Notes: generated by a model from the sequence alone, not told the origin. Positions 51,156 to 60,640 are shown, counted from the first letter of the stretch. The stretch is DNA of 64,000 nucleotides from Sutcliffiella horikoshii (GCF_021991925.1 NZ_RXZI01000002.1:124001-188000), one strand, 5' to 3'. Made by a program: numbers and translations.

Positions 51156-52544
51156 ATGAATTATAAAGAGGTAGCAAAAGACTTAATTCCCTTACTTGGG
51201 GGAGAAGACAATGTCATCAGTGCCACACACTGTGCCACACGGCTCAGACTTGTCTTGAAAGACGACGATAAAGCGACAGCCAATCGTGACAAAATAGAAG
51301 AGCTTGATGGGGTAAAAGGGGCGTTTGCAAGCTCTGGACAGTTCCAGGTCATCTTTGGGACAGGTATCGTCAATAAAGTATATGCTGAATTTGCTGAAGA
51401 AGTGGGCTTGAAAGAAAAAGATACACAAGATCATTCAGAAGCGGCGAAAAAGAAAATGAACCCGTTTGCCCGTTTTGCAAGAACGTTATCTAATATTTTT
51501 GTACCAATCATCCCGGCCATCGTGGCAAGCGGTCTATTGATGGGACTGCTTGGAATGGTGACGACATTCGGATGGGTAGCGGACGACAGCTCGTTTGTGA
51601 AAATGCTGAACATGTTCTCCAGTGCGGCATTCATCATCCTGCCAATTTTGCTCGGCTATAGTGCAGCAAAAGAGTTCGGGGGAAATCCATTCCTTGGAGC
51701 AGTTATCGGTGGAATCATGACACACCCTGATCTTCTGAACCCATGGGGCTTAGCAGAAGCAAACCCTGAATACATGGACTTTATGGGAATGGACGTTGCC
51801 TTGATCGGTTATCAAGGAACGGTCGTACCTGTCCTTCTTGCCGTATTTGTCATGAGTTTGATTGAAAAGAACCTACGTAAAATAGTACCAAGTGCAGTAG
51901 ATTTGCTTGTCACTCCATTTGTTACCGTCATTTTGACTGGATTTATCACTTTACTTGCAATCGGACCATTAGGAAATGCAATTGGATCGGGTATCACGGT
52001 TGTCCTGAACTTTGTTTATGAATACGGTAGTGTCTTTGCCGGCCTTATTTTCGGTGGATTGTACTCCCTGATCGTTATTACAGGAGTCCACCACAGTTTC
52101 CATGCAATCGAAGCCGGTCTCCTTGCAGAATTAGGCTTCAACTACCTGTTGCCAATCTGGTCCATGGCCAATGTGGCGCAAGGCGGGGCAGGTCTTGCCG
52201 TATACTTCCTGGCAAAGCGCGCAAAAACGAAAGAACTGGCATTGCCTGCATCCCTATCTGCCTTCTTGGGAATTACAGAACCAGTAATCTTTGGGGTAAA
52301 CTTGAGATACCGTAAACCATTTATCGGAGCCGCGATCGGTGGTGCATTAGGTGGGGCGTATGTCGTCTTGACCAATGTAGTCGCCAACGCTTATGGCCTG
52401 ACAGGGATCCCGATGATTGCCATCCTTGTTGAGTTCGGAACAGTCAATGTCGTCAACTACCTGATTGGTTTCGCGATTGCGGTAGTGGGTGCCTTTGTTG
52501 CGACATGGATTATGGGGATTAAGGAAGAAGAGGTAAAAGGGTAA
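51156..52544 (+). CDS. sacP: Sucrose-specific PTS EIIBC permease
   Basis: A 462-residue permease. The N-terminal EIIB domain holds the phosphocysteine Cys26 (SATHCATRLRLVLKDDDKA). The EIIC part has about ten helices (FVPIIPAIVASGLLMGLLGM, HHSFHAIEAGLLAELGFNYL, FLGITEPVIFGVNLRYRKPF). It imports sucrose as sucrose-6-phosphate. There is no EIIA domain. ATG 51156 has GAGGTG upstream. It is followed by an inserted repeat element and then fructokinase. Confidence 0.92.
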   Translation: MNYKEVAKDLIPLLGGEDNVISATHCATRLRLVLKDDDKATANRDKIEELDGVKGAFASSGQFQVIFGTGIVNKVYAEFAEEVGLKEKDTQDHSEAAKKKMNPFARFARTLSNIFVPIIPAIVASGLLMGLLGMVTTFGWVADDSSFVKMLNMFSSAAFIILPILLGYSAAKEFGGNPFLGAVIGGIMTHPDLLNPWGLAEANPEYMDFMGMDVALIGYQGTVVPVLLAVFVMSLIEKNLRKIVPSAVDLLVTPFVTVILTGFITLLAIGPLGNAIGSGITVVLNFVYEYGSVFAGLIFGGLYSLIVITGVHHSFHAIEAGLLAELGFNYLLPIWSMANVAQGGAGLAVYFLAKRAKTKELALPASLSAFLGITEPVIFGVNLRYRKPFIGAAIGGALGGAYVVLTNVVANAYGLTGIPMIAILVEFGTVNVVNYLIGFAIAVVGAFVATWIMGIKEEEVKG

Positions 52545-52570
52545 TATTCAATTAAAAGGTCTCTATTGAA

Positions 52571-52703
52571 CACCGCTGTTGATTTCCGCAAAATGGCTTC
52601 GCTTTCCGCGGGGCGTGTGCTTGAGCCTCCTCACAACGCTTCAGGGGTCTCAACCTACCGCTACCTCCCGCAGGAGTCTTCGCCTTTTGCTCCAATCAAC
52701 AGC
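52571..52703 (-). repeat. 130-bp interspersed element, copy 5 (inverted)
   Basis: Starts CACCGCTGTTGATTTCCGC and ends GCTCCAATCAACAGC, the reverse orientation of copies 1-3. It sits between sacP and the fructokinase gene. A long open frame upstream of fructokinase translates this repeat and is not a real N-terminus. Confidence 0.85.
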
Positions 52704-52763
52704 TATAAATCTTTATATATCAAGAATACCTTTATCAGAACTAAACAAAGGAGGAACCATCCC

Positions 52764-53708
52764 ATGAAAAAAGGAATCATCTCACTAGGAGAAGCGCTGA
52801 TAGACTTCATCCCGCTTGATCCCGACAACATCACCTTTCAAAAAAGCCCTGGTGGTGCCCCGGCAAACGTAGCTGTCGGAGTTGCACGCCTTCAGGCAAA
52901 GTCCACTTTCATCGGCAAAGTGGGGAATGACGTACTAGGGAGGTTCCTGCATAAGACCCTTTCAGACTACGGTGTCAACACAAACTCTATGCTTCTGACA
53001 GACGATATCCGCACAGGTGTCGTGTTCGTCACCCTAGAAGATGGCGAACGCAGCTTTGACTTCTACATCAATCCAAGCGCGGATCGCTTTTTAACAGAAG
53101 AAGAGTTGGAAGAGGAGCTTTTTGAGGAAAATAAAATCTTGCATTTCGGCTCCATCTCCCTTATTAGTGAGCCTTCAAGAAATGCAACCATAAAAGCAGT
53201 GAAGCTTGCAAAAGAAAAAGGCATGACGGTTTCCTATGACCCGAATCTTCGCCTTGGTCTCTGGGACAGCGAGGAAGCGGCGAAAGAACAAATCATCTCC
53301 ATGCTTCCTTATGCCGATATCCTAAAGATTTCCGAAGAAGAACTGGAGTTCATTACAGGCGAGAAAGATATTGAAAAAGGGGCGGCAAAGCTTGCTGATT
53401 ATGAGATTCCTCTGCTACTTGTGACACTTGGCTCAGAAGGAAGTTTTGTTTTTACAAAAGAAGGTCATCAGCATGTACCTGCCCGCAAGGTAGAAACGGT
53501 GGACACGACAGGTGCGGGTGATGCATTTGTCTCCGGAATTCTTTATAAGGCGAATGAATGGGAAGGGGATATCCGTAGCCTCACGCTTGAAACTGCCGTG
53601 GAAATGGCGACTTTCGCAAGTATTTCTGGTTCCCTTGCTGCCTCTGAAAAAGGTGCGATGACCGCACTTCCTACATTAGATCAGGTTCAATCCATCCTAG
53701 CAAAATAA
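52764..53708 (+). CDS. scrK: Fructokinase (PfkB family)
   Basis: A 314-residue ribokinase-like sugar kinase: GEALIDFIPLD, SPGGAPANVAVGVARLQAKS, FIGKVGNDVLGRFL and the catalytic VDTTGAGDAFVSGI with its Asp base. It phosphorylates the fructose freed from sucrose-6-phosphate. AAAGGAGGAA lies before ATG 52764. It stands between sacP and sacA in one transcription unit; the B. subtilis sacPA operon lacks such a gene, so this layout is closer to scr operons. Confidence 0.92.
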   Translation: MKKGIISLGEALIDFIPLDPDNITFQKSPGGAPANVAVGVARLQAKSTFIGKVGNDVLGRFLHKTLSDYGVNTNSMLLTDDIRTGVVFVTLEDGERSFDFYINPSADRFLTEEELEEELFEENKILHFGSISLISEPSRNATIKAVKLAKEKGMTVSYDPNLRLGLWDSEEAAKEQIISMLPYADILKISEEELEFITGEKDIEKGAAKLADYEIPLLLVTLGSEGSFVFTKEGHQHVPARKVETVDTTGAGDAFVSGILYKANEWEGDIRSLTLETAVEMATFASISGSLAASEKGAMTALPTLDQVQSILAK

Positions 53709-53723
53709 AGGAGTTTTTCTTTT

Positions 53724-55166
53724 ATGACAGAAAGAGAACAAGAACTTATCAGACTTGCAGAGGAAGAAGTCGAGAAAAATAAAAAGGTGGTAGAGAGCGA
53801 CCCTTACCGTCTGCGCTTCCACCTTATGCCACCTGTCGGCTTATTGAATGATCCCAACGGATTCATCCAATGGAACGGGACCTATCACCTCTTCTACCAG
53901 TGGATGCCATTCAAAACCGGCCATGGTGCGAAATATTGGGGGCATTATTCCTCGGCAGATCTCGTTTCATGGAAGCATGAGCCGGTTGCCCTTGCCCCAA
54001 GCGAATGGTTCGAAGTGAACGGTTGCTATTCAGGAAGTGCCATCGAGCATGACGGGAACATGGTTCTCTTTTATACAGGAAATGTGAAGGATGAGGCAGG
54101 AAACCGCGAGACTTATCAATGCATGGCTGTCTCGGAAAACGGTGTGACTTTTGACAAAAAGGGTCCGGTTGTAGAGCTGCCGGAAGGATACACCGCCCAT
54201 TTCCGGGATCCCAAAGTATGGAAGAAAGGGTCGGAATGGTATATGGTCGTCGGTGCGCAAAGTGAGGACCTGACTGGTAAAGTCGCCCTTCTGCGGTCAG
54301 CTGATTTTAAGGAATGGCAGCATCTTGGTGCCATTGCCGGCTCAGGAATGAATGGCTTGGGCGATTTCGGCTATATGTGGGAATGCCCGGACCTGTTTAA
54401 ATTGGATGGGGTGGATGTGCTTATCGCATCACCTCAGGGCCTTGAATCAGACGGTATGAAGTATCAAAATGTTTACCAGGCAGGCTATTTTATTGGAAAC
54501 CTTGATTACGAGAACGCTACATTTGAACATGGAGATTTTGTAGAGTTGGACCGAGGCTTTGAATTCTATGCCCCACAAACCACCTTGGATGAAAAAGGAC
54601 GTCGCTTGATGGTCGGATGGATGGGTGTTCCGGAACAGGACGAGGACAAACATCCTACTATCGCCCATAAGTGGATTCATGCCCTGACCTTACCACGTGA
54701 GTTGAAATGGGTGGATGGGAAATTGCTGCAGGTACCTGTCGAGGAGTTAGCCAAAATGAGACAGGAAAATTTGGTCGAGCTTTCGGATGTGCAACTATCC
54801 GAGGACAAAGTAGGACTTGCGATGGAAGAGGGGGGAACGTTTGAGATGAACTTTTCTTTCGGAAGGGATTTGTCCTCCTTTGATCTTAACCTGGGTGAAG
54901 CTGCACAGCTAACTTATGACGCTTCGTCGAGTGTATTTTCTCTTCATCGCAAGAGCTTTGTGACAGGAGAATGGGAAACAAGGAGCTGCAAACTAGGAGC
55001 CATGACAGAGTTGCGTGCGTTTTTGGACACGTCCTCCATCGAAGTGTTCTTGAACGGTGGGGAAGAAGTATTTACGGCAAGGGTATTCCCTGACGTGTCT
55101 GTTGCAGGGGAAGTTAGGGTTTCTGGGAGCGGCACGGTGGAGAAGGTACAAGCGTGGGAGTTGTGA
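53724..55166 (+). CDS. sacA: Sucrose-6-phosphate hydrolase (GH32)
   Basis: A 480-residue intracellular glycoside hydrolase family 32 enzyme. The nucleophile Asp43 (GLLNDPNGF), the transition-state Asp162 (FRDPK) and the acid/base Glu220 (ECPD) are all present. A C-terminal beta-sandwich follows (SIEVFLNGGEEVFTARVFP). It splits sucrose-6-phosphate into glucose-6-phosphate and fructose. There is no signal peptide. AAAGGAG precedes the ATG, 15 bases after scrK. Confidence 0.95.
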   Translation: MTEREQELIRLAEEEVEKNKKVVESDPYRLRFHLMPPVGLLNDPNGFIQWNGTYHLFYQWMPFKTGHGAKYWGHYSSADLVSWKHEPVALAPSEWFEVNGCYSGSAIEHDGNMVLFYTGNVKDEAGNRETYQCMAVSENGVTFDKKGPVVELPEGYTAHFRDPKVWKKGSEWYMVVGAQSEDLTGKVALLRSADFKEWQHLGAIAGSGMNGLGDFGYMWECPDLFKLDGVDVLIASPQGLESDGMKYQNVYQAGYFIGNLDYENATFEHGDFVELDRGFEFYAPQTTLDEKGRRLMVGWMGVPEQDEDKHPTIAHKWIHALTLPRELKWVDGKLLQVPVEELAKMRQENLVELSDVQLSEDKVGLAMEEGGTFEMNFSFGRDLSSFDLNLGEAAQLTYDASSSVFSLHRKSFVTGEWETRSCKLGAMTELRAFLDTSSIEVFLNGGEEVFTARVFPDVSVAGEVRVSGSGTVEKVQAWEL

Positions 55167-55202
55167 AACTATGCTTGGCATCAATGGAGCTGTAGTTGGA
55201 GG

Positions 55203-55570
55203 ATGATGACAATCACAGTCTCGACGGAAAAAGCAGCTGGGGATTGTCATCATAAGTGGTATAAAGACAATCTCGACGGAAAAAGCAGCTGGAGATTGTC
55301 ATCATAAGTGGTATAAAGACAATCTCGACGAAAAAAGCAGCTGGGGATTGTCATCATAAGTGGTATAAAGACAGTCTCGACGGAAAAAGCAGCTGGGGAT
55401 TGTCATCATAAGTGGTATAAAGACAATCTCGACGAAAAAGGCAGCTGGGGATTGTCATCATAAGTGGTATGAAGACAATCTCGACGAAAAAAGCAACGTG
55501 AGATTGTCATTATAAGAGGTATAAAGACAATCTCGATGGAAAAAGCAACGCGAAATTGTCATTATCTCAA
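55203..55570. repeat. 52-bp tandem hairpin array, about 7 units
   Basis: GATTGTCAT-type arms begin at 55242, 55294, 55346, 55398, 55450, 55502 and 55554, exactly 52 bases apart. Each unit pairs GACAATCTC with GAGATTGTC (or G-rich variants) around the loop GACGGAAAAAGCAGCTG, then has the linker ATCATAAGTGGTATAAA. Units are 90 percent or more identical in the middle and drift towards the right end. There is no coding frame. A terminator-like GGGAAGCC/GGCTTCCC stem follows at 55632-55672. Confidence 0.9.
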
Positions 55571-55631
55571 TCTCACCAGAACCAAACTCAAAAAAACAAA
55601 TGTATTAGATAGCCACGATGCGGAATGCTAA

Positions 55632-55672
55632 AGGGAAGCCAAATTCATTTAAACGGCTTCCCTTTTTTTAAT
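55632..55672 (+). terminator. Terminator downstream of array
   Basis: GGGAAGCCAAATTC and its partner GCTTCCC form a stem around TTTAAAC, followed by TTTTTTT. Confidence 0.65.
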
Positions 55673-55722
55673 GCGCTTATAGGAAAAAAGACTCAATTTA
55701 TACATTCAAAGGAGGCGCCAAA

Positions 55723-56226
55723 ATGGAATTGGTAATCTATCTTATCCTCACATGGTTTATCGCAAGCTATTTCCTCTTTCAAAAGAAGCCCCTTCTCATG
55801 ATAGAAAATTTATTGCTGTTCTTATTTTTCCTTTTTGTGAACAAATGTGTACTTACCATGATCAGCATGAACCTAAGTCTCATCATGTACAACAAGGAAC
55901 CGTATTTGTTCATTTGTTTTTGGCTTCAACGCAATATTATCTTTCCGTTGATCTTGTTGATTTACGTCAACAGTGTATTCCAGAAATCACGTGGCCTTCA
56001 AGTGATGGGAGGGGTTTTCACGATGATAGTCATTTTGTTGAGTGAGGCAATGGCCATCCACTTCTCCATCATTCATTATCATATGTGGACATTTTTCATC
56101 TCCTTTGTAGTAACGGCCATTTACCTTGTCGCTGCCTTGGGAATTACCGCATTCTACCGCCGTCTATTAATAAAAGAAGGGATGGTGAGCAATGGAAATG
56201 GAACCAACACCAATCATAAATTATGA
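55723..56226 (+). CDS. Multi-pass membrane protein A of a pair
   Basis: A 167-residue protein with five hydrophobic segments (ELVIYLILTWFIASYFLF, LLLFLFFLFVNKCVLTMISM, IIFPLILLIYVNSVF, GGVFTMIVILLSEAMAIHF, FFISFVVTAIYLVAALGI). AAAGGAGGCG precedes the ATG. Its 3' end overlaps the next membrane gene by 35 bases, so the two are co-translated. No function is recognised; it resembles uncharacterised membrane proteins common in spore-formers. Confidence 0.7.
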   Translation: MELVIYLILTWFIASYFLFQKKPLLMIENLLLFLFFLFVNKCVLTMISMNLSLIMYNKEPYLFICFWLQRNIIFPLILLIYVNSVFQKSRGLQVMGGVFTMIVILLSEAMAIHFSIIHYHMWTFFISFVVTAIYLVAALGITAFYRRLLIKEGMVSNGNGTNTNHKL

Positions 56227-56728
56227 TTATTATTTCAATTCCAATGAATGGTTTATCATTGTTTCGCTGCTTGCTGGCTATGCCCTCATTTTCTTTTTAC
56301 CGAAAAGATTCCCATTACCGCTCACTCTCTTATTTCTCATCATTGGGGTCAATAGCGGTATCATTTTTGATCATACCATCAGCATCCCACCATTTGATTT
56401 TTATGATGTGAATGATAGCTCGTATTTTGAACTTTTCGATTTCCTTTCCTATATTCAGTACGGACCATTTGGCTACCTTTTCTTCTACTTTCATAGCTAT
56501 CTCAAAATCAAGGGGTATTTCAACATGCTTTATATTGTCATGTGGTCGATCATAGCGATGTTTACAGAGGGGATAGCTACCTATCTCGGGGTTTTTCATT
56601 ATAAAGAGGGGTATGTATTCATATATTCTTATCCCTTCTACTTTTACATTCAATCCCTTACTTTGGCCATATATCTCTACATCATGAAAGTAACAAAGAT
56701 TCCACAAAAATACCCTCCACACCAATGA
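56192..56728 (+). CDS. Multi-pass membrane protein B of a pair
   Basis: A 178-residue protein with about five membrane segments (WFIIVSLLAGYALIFFL, LTLLFLIIGVNSGIIFDHTI, YGPFGYLFFYFHSYL, FNMLYIVMWSIIAMFTEGIA, YSYPFYFYIQSLTLAIYLYI). The pattern GYLFFYFHSYLKIKG and the TEGIATYLGVFHY segment suggest the CBO0543-like family. It overlaps its neighbour and probably forms a complex with it. A terminator follows. Confidence 0.7.
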   Translation: MEMEPTPIINYDYYFNSNEWFIIVSLLAGYALIFFLPKRFPLPLTLLFLIIGVNSGIIFDHTISIPPFDFYDVNDSSYFELFDFLSYIQYGPFGYLFFYFHSYLKIKGYFNMLYIVMWSIIAMFTEGIATYLGVFHYKEGYVFIYSYPFYFYIQSLTLAIYLYIMKVTKIPQKYPPHQ

Positions 56729-56747
56729 TTGTGAGTGGAGGGTTTGG
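56711..56747. terminator. Bidirectional terminator
   Basis: ACCCTCCAC and GTGGAGGGT around a 14-base loop, between convergent genes. Confidence 0.75.
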
Positions 56748-56781
56748 TTTAAGAATGGTACCCGGCCCGTACCCGGTCCCG

Positions 56782-58107
56782 TCATAGCAGTAAGAATGCC
56801 AGTGAAATAATGGTGCCACTTACAAAAAGGACAATGACACAGAAGCCCATGATGTCCTTTGCCTTCAGTCCGGCAATTGCGAGAGCTGGCAATGCCCAGA
56901 ACGGTTGGATGAGGTTCGTCCACGCATCGCCCCATGAAACGGCAAGAGCAGTCCGCGCAATGGATACATTCATTGTTTGAGCTGCCTCCAACATAACGGG
57001 TGCCTGTACGGACCATTGTCCGCCACCTGAAGGTACGAAAAAGTTCACAATTCCAGCGCTAAGGAAAGCAAAGAAATGGAATGTGTGTTCATTGGAAATG
57101 TTGACGAACGCTTTGGACATAACGGCAGCTAGACCAGATAAGGTCATCATCCCCATGATTCCTGCATAGAAAGGGAACTGGATGATGATGCCGCTAGCTC
57201 CCTTGACGGCATTCGTAACGGATTCAAGGAAGTTCTTTGGACGCCAGTGGAACAGAATTCCTAGGAATAAGAAAAGAAAGTTCACAATATCTAGATTAAG
57301 TTTAAACCCATTATCGGCAAAGTAGTAGAATAGGAATACTAGACCCATAACGGAGACTGCGAGGGAGAGAACCCAACTGTTCTCCAAACGCTCAGCTGGT
57401 GTCATTTTTGATTGCTCGACTGTTGCCGCCTGAAGGCTTGATGCATCATCCAACAGAGTAGGATCGACTGTGACCGTTTCATCCTTTGATGGCATCATGA
57501 ATCGATTTAATAGTGGCAATGTCACAAAAAGTGCAGCCAATATGATCAGGTTGAATGGAGCGAAAATGGTCTGATCCGTAGAAATGACCCCAATCAACCC
57601 TTCTGAAAAATGACCTTCGGTTGCAATGGTTAACGGGATGGAGCCAGAAAATCCTCCATGCCATACAATGAATCCGCTGTAAGCGCTTGCAATTAATAGT
57701 CTATAGTCGACATTTTGAACTCGCTTCGCAAGTTCCTTTGCAAATAAAGCCCCAATAACAAGTCCAAAGCCCCAGTTGATCCAGCTAGCAATGATAGAGA
57801 CAATGGTTACAATAATGATTGCGCTTCCTGGAGTTTTAGCGGTGGAAGCCAAGGCGCCTAGAAACTTTTTGAAAATGGCGCTACTAGCCAGTACGTACCC
57901 AGTGACCAGAACCAGTACCATCTGCATGGAAAATGTAAGCAGAGCCCAGAAACCCCCACCCCAATGCTGTACCATTTCTGTAGGGCCGCTGTCAGTGAAA
58001 ATGAGTCCAAGACCGAATACCACAAGTGTCAGGATAATAACAAACAAGAATGGATCCGGTAAATAACGCTGCATAATACGGTTGAAAAATGAAATGATTG
58101 CTTTCAC
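56782..58107 (-). CDS. AtoE-type short-chain fatty acid transporter
   Basis: A 441-residue permease with about twelve helices. Family stretches: RIMQRYLPDPFLFVIILTLV, ASWINWGFGLVIGALFAKEL, GGFSGSIPLTIA, VPSGGGQWSVQAPVMLEAA and GDAWTNLIQPFWALPALAIA. The family is thought to import short-chain fatty acids such as butyrate or acetoacetate. There is no CoA-transferase gene nearby. GTG 58107 with GGGGGGAA is preferred over an in-frame TTG at 58122. Confidence 0.9.
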   Translation of the reverse strand: MKAIISFFNRIMQRYLPDPFLFVIILTLVVFGLGLIFTDSGPTEMVQHWGGGFWALLTFSMQMVLVLVTGYVLASSAIFKKFLGALASTAKTPGSAIIIVTIVSIIASWINWGFGLVIGALFAKELAKRVQNVDYRLLIASAYSGFIVWHGGFSGSIPLTIATEGHFSEGLIGVISTDQTIFAPFNLIILAALFVTLPLLNRFMMPSKDETVTVDPTLLDDASSLQAATVEQSKMTPAERLENSWVLSLAVSVMGLVFLFYYFADNGFKLNLDIVNFLFLFLGILFHWRPKNFLESVTNAVKGASGIIIQFPFYAGIMGMMTLSGLAAVMSKAFVNISNEHTFHFFAFLSAGIVNFFVPSGGGQWSVQAPVMLEAAQTMNVSIARTALAVSWGDAWTNLIQPFWALPALAIAGLKAKDIMGFCVIVLFVSGTIISLAFLLL

Positions 58108-58208
58108 ATATATTCCCCCCAATAGGTTTTTTGTCGAAATTTATCCCATCCCTCCATTACATTTCTCTACTTATAGATATTTTCCTGCTTTTTTAGACAA
58201 TACAAAAA

Positions 58209-58234
58209 AACACCCTCCGTTAAAAGAGGGTGCA
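58209..58234 (-). terminator. Terminator of BCCT gene
   Basis: On the minus strand CACCCTC and GAGGGTG pair around TTTTAACG, followed by seven T residues. Confidence 0.8.
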
Positions 58235-58257
58235 TAGCCGTATGTTTTCCGCATTCT

Positions 58258-59763
58258 TTATAACTTTCTATTACTCCTTTTCAACCCGGGCTCCCTCCTT
58301 AAAGATTTAAAAAGGGAATAGCAAATTGCTATCAAGATGACCGTAAACGGCAACGCCGAGACAAGAGAGGCGGTTTGCAGACCCTCCAGTCCACTTGCCA
58401 TCAGCAAAACGGCGGCAATCGCGGCCATCAAGGTACCCCAAATGACTCGCAAGAAAAGGGGAGGATTCAAGCTTCCCCTAGAAGTCATCGTGCCTAAAAT
58501 ATAGGTTGCAGAGTCTGCGGAAGTAATTAAGAAGGTAAAAATAAGCAATATCGACAGCAACGATAAAATAAATGTAAATGGCAGCTGTGCAAAGGTTGCG
58601 AACAGGGCCGAGGTGATATCATTATCTACCGCCTGGGCAATCTCTGTTCCGCCAAACAAATCAAAATGCAGGGCGGTCCCGCCAAATACCGCAATCCAGA
58701 ACAAAGCGATAACAGGAGGTACAATCAGTACCCCGAATACGAATTCCCGAATCGTTCGTCCCCTGGAAACCCTGGCGATGAATGCTCCGACAAATGGGGA
58801 CCAGGCGATGGCCCACGCCCAATAGAAAATCGTCCAATCACGTACCCATGTCCCTCCTTGATATGGAGTTAGTCGTAAGCTTGTGTTAAAGAAACTCGAA
58901 ATATAATCACCAATTCCCAATGTGAATGTATTCAAAATAAAGACAGTCGGACCTGCAATAAACACAAAAAGCATCAATAGCAAGGCCAAAGTGAGGTTCA
59001 AGTTGCTTAAGTATTTGATGCCACGCTCAATTCCGGTAGTAGTGGAGGTTAGGTAGAGCACCAACAGGACCACCATGATAATAAGCTGGATCATGCCATT
59101 ATTCGGAATGCCGAACACTACATTCAATCCCCCATTGATCTGGAGGATCCCCAGTCCGAGTGAGGTGGCAACTCCCATTACTGTCGCAATGACCGCAAGA
59201 ATATCTATCGGTTTTCGTATGTATTCACGCTTCTTTTCCCCGATAATCGGTTTCAGTGTCGTAGAGATAAGCCCGTCCTCTTTTTTCCGGAATTGAAAAT
59301 ATCCGATGGCCAAACCTACAATGGTAAAGACCGACCACTGACTAACACCCCAATGAAAAAAGGAATACTGCATGGCCACACGTGCGGCCTCTTCCCCTAA
59401 AGCATCCACTGTTTCTCTGGGTGGCGTGAAAAAATGACTCATCGGTTCGGCAATTCCCCAGAATACCAGTCCGACGCCAAATCCTGCACTGAAAAGCATC
59501 CCGACCCAAGTGAAAAAAGGAAATTCAGGCCGGTCCTCATCACTTCCAAGGCGTACCCTTCCATACTTAGTCAAGGCAATGACTATACAAAATAAAACAA
59601 AAAATAATACCGCTAATAAATAAAACCAGCCAAACGCATAAGTGGTGAAATTGAAAATTTCCGTTGCCACAGAAGCAAAAGCTTTCGGCGCAACTGCACC
59701 TATTATCACCAACAATGCCACCACTATGGCAGAAAACCAAAACACAATATCTAGCTTTTTCAC
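58258..59763 (-). CDS. BCCT family transporter with altered aromatic box
   Basis: A 501-residue betaine/carnitine/choline-type transporter with twelve membrane segments and the TM8 signature WTIFYWAWAIAWSPFVGAFIARVSRGRT. In betaine carriers this reads YWAWWI; here Ala318 replaces the Trp equivalent to BetP W374, and Phe146 replaces BetP Tyr197. Two other box residues, Trp138 and Trp143, remain. Substrate choice may therefore differ from glycine betaine. There is no long C-terminal osmosensing tail. It is a single gene. Confidence 0.9.
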   Translation of the reverse strand: MKKLDIVFWFSAIVVALLVIIGAVAPKAFASVATEIFNFTTYAFGWFYLLAVLFFVLFCIVIALTKYGRVRLGSDEDRPEFPFFTWVGMLFSAGFGVGLVFWGIAEPMSHFFTPPRETVDALGEEAARVAMQYSFFHWGVSQWSVFTIVGLAIGYFQFRKKEDGLISTTLKPIIGEKKREYIRKPIDILAVIATVMGVATSLGLGILQINGGLNVVFGIPNNGMIQLIIMVVLLVLYLTSTTTGIERGIKYLSNLNLTLALLLMLFVFIAGPTVFILNTFTLGIGDYISSFFNTSLRLTPYQGGTWVRDWTIFYWAWAIAWSPFVGAFIARVSRGRTIREFVFGVLIVPPVIALFWIAVFGGTALHFDLFGGTEIAQAVDNDITSALFATFAQLPFTFILSLLSILLIFTFLITSADSATYILGTMTSRGSLNPPLFLRVIWGTLMAAIAAVLLMASGLEGLQTASLVSALPFTVILIAICYSLFKSLRREPGLKRSNRKL

Positions 59764-59835
59764 CCTCAGATCTCCTTCTCTCTTTACTAGGTCAATATTT
59801 TATCTTTCCCTATAACGAAAGATTTACACTTTCTA

Positions 59836-59895
59836 TTGACAGTTGGGCCGTCTATCCAGTATGTTTGAGTAGAAAAAGTGAGTAATCACTCACTT
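59836..59895 (+). promoter_or_regulatory. Promoter and TetR-type operator of ABC exporter operon
   Basis: TTGACA (59836), 18 bases, TATGTT (59860) is followed at 59876-59895 by the palindrome AAGTGAGTAATCACTCACTT. GTGAGT-centred palindromes are typical TetR/AcrR sites. The TetR gene is third in this operon, so autorepression with a ligand-relieved exporter is likely. Confidence 0.75.
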
Positions 59896-59914
59896 TAAGA
59901 AGGAGGCAATAAAA

Positions 59915-60640
59915 ATGACCAATCATGTCTGCATTGTATCTCAATTATCTATTTCTTTCGGAAATACAGATGTTATAAAAAATATCAGTTTATCCATAGA
60001 AAGAGGGGAGATTTTCGGTTTTTTGGGGCCATCTGGAGCTGGTAAGACAACACTTGTAAAAGCAATTGCAGGCCTTCAGAGAATCCATGATGGGGAGGTG
60101 GAGGTACTGAATGTTAAAATGCCAAGCCTGTCACTTTCGGAAAGGATCGGGTATATGGCACAGTCAGATGCGTTGTATCAAGACCTGACAGCATGGGAAA
60201 ACCTTCAATTTTTTGCAACACTTTATACTATGAAAACGGCGGAAAGGAAAAAAAGAATCACAGATGTGATAGAACTTGTAAACCTTCAAGAACATCTTCA
60301 TAAACCTGTTCAACAATTCTCGGGTGGGATGAAACGCCGCCTCTCCCTTGCAATCTCTCTTTTACACAATCCAGAAATACTCATACTTGATGAACCTACC
60401 GTTGGGATTGACCCTCTCCTCAGGAAGTCTATTTGGGAGGAACTGAGAAAACTCAGTGAGAAAGGCACCACCGTCCTGGTGACCACCCATGTAATGGATG
60501 AAGCGCAAAAATGCGACAGGCTTGCCATGATCAGAGAAGGAGAGTTGCTTGCGGTAGGAAGTACAGCTGAACTTGAAAGGGCAACAGGGACAACGAATAT
60601 GGAAGACGCATTCTTGACACTTGGAGGTGCAACAGTATGA
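59915..60640 (+). CDS. ABC exporter ATP-binding protein
   Basis: A 241-residue ABC ATPase: Walker A GPSGAGKTTLVKAI, Q-loop MAQSDALY, signature QFSGGMKRRLSLA, Walker B ILILDEPTVGIDP and H-loop VTTHVMDEA. It belongs to the drug-export/ABC-2 group. GAAGGAGGCA precedes ATG 59915. It overlaps the permease gene by four bases (ATGA). Confidence 0.92.
   Translation: MTNHVCIVSQLSISFGNTDVIKNISLSIERGEIFGFLGPSGAGKTTLVKAIAGLQRIHDGEVEVLNVKMPSLSLSERIGYMAQSDALYQDLTAWENLQFFATLYTMKTAERKKRITDVIELVNLQEHLHKPVQQFSGGMKRRLSLAISLLHNPEILILDEPTVGIDPLLRKSIWEELRKLSEKGTTVLVTTHVMDEAQKCDRLAMIREGELLAVGSTAELERATGTTNMEDAFLTLGGATV

Noticed and set aside
52566-52763. N-terminal extension of fructokinase
   Set aside because: It translates repeat copy 5; the real start at 52764 has an AAAGGAGG site and matches the family N-terminus.
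55203-55570. CRISPR array
   Set aside because: The whole 52-bp unit is conserved, including the part that would be spacer, and there are no cas genes.
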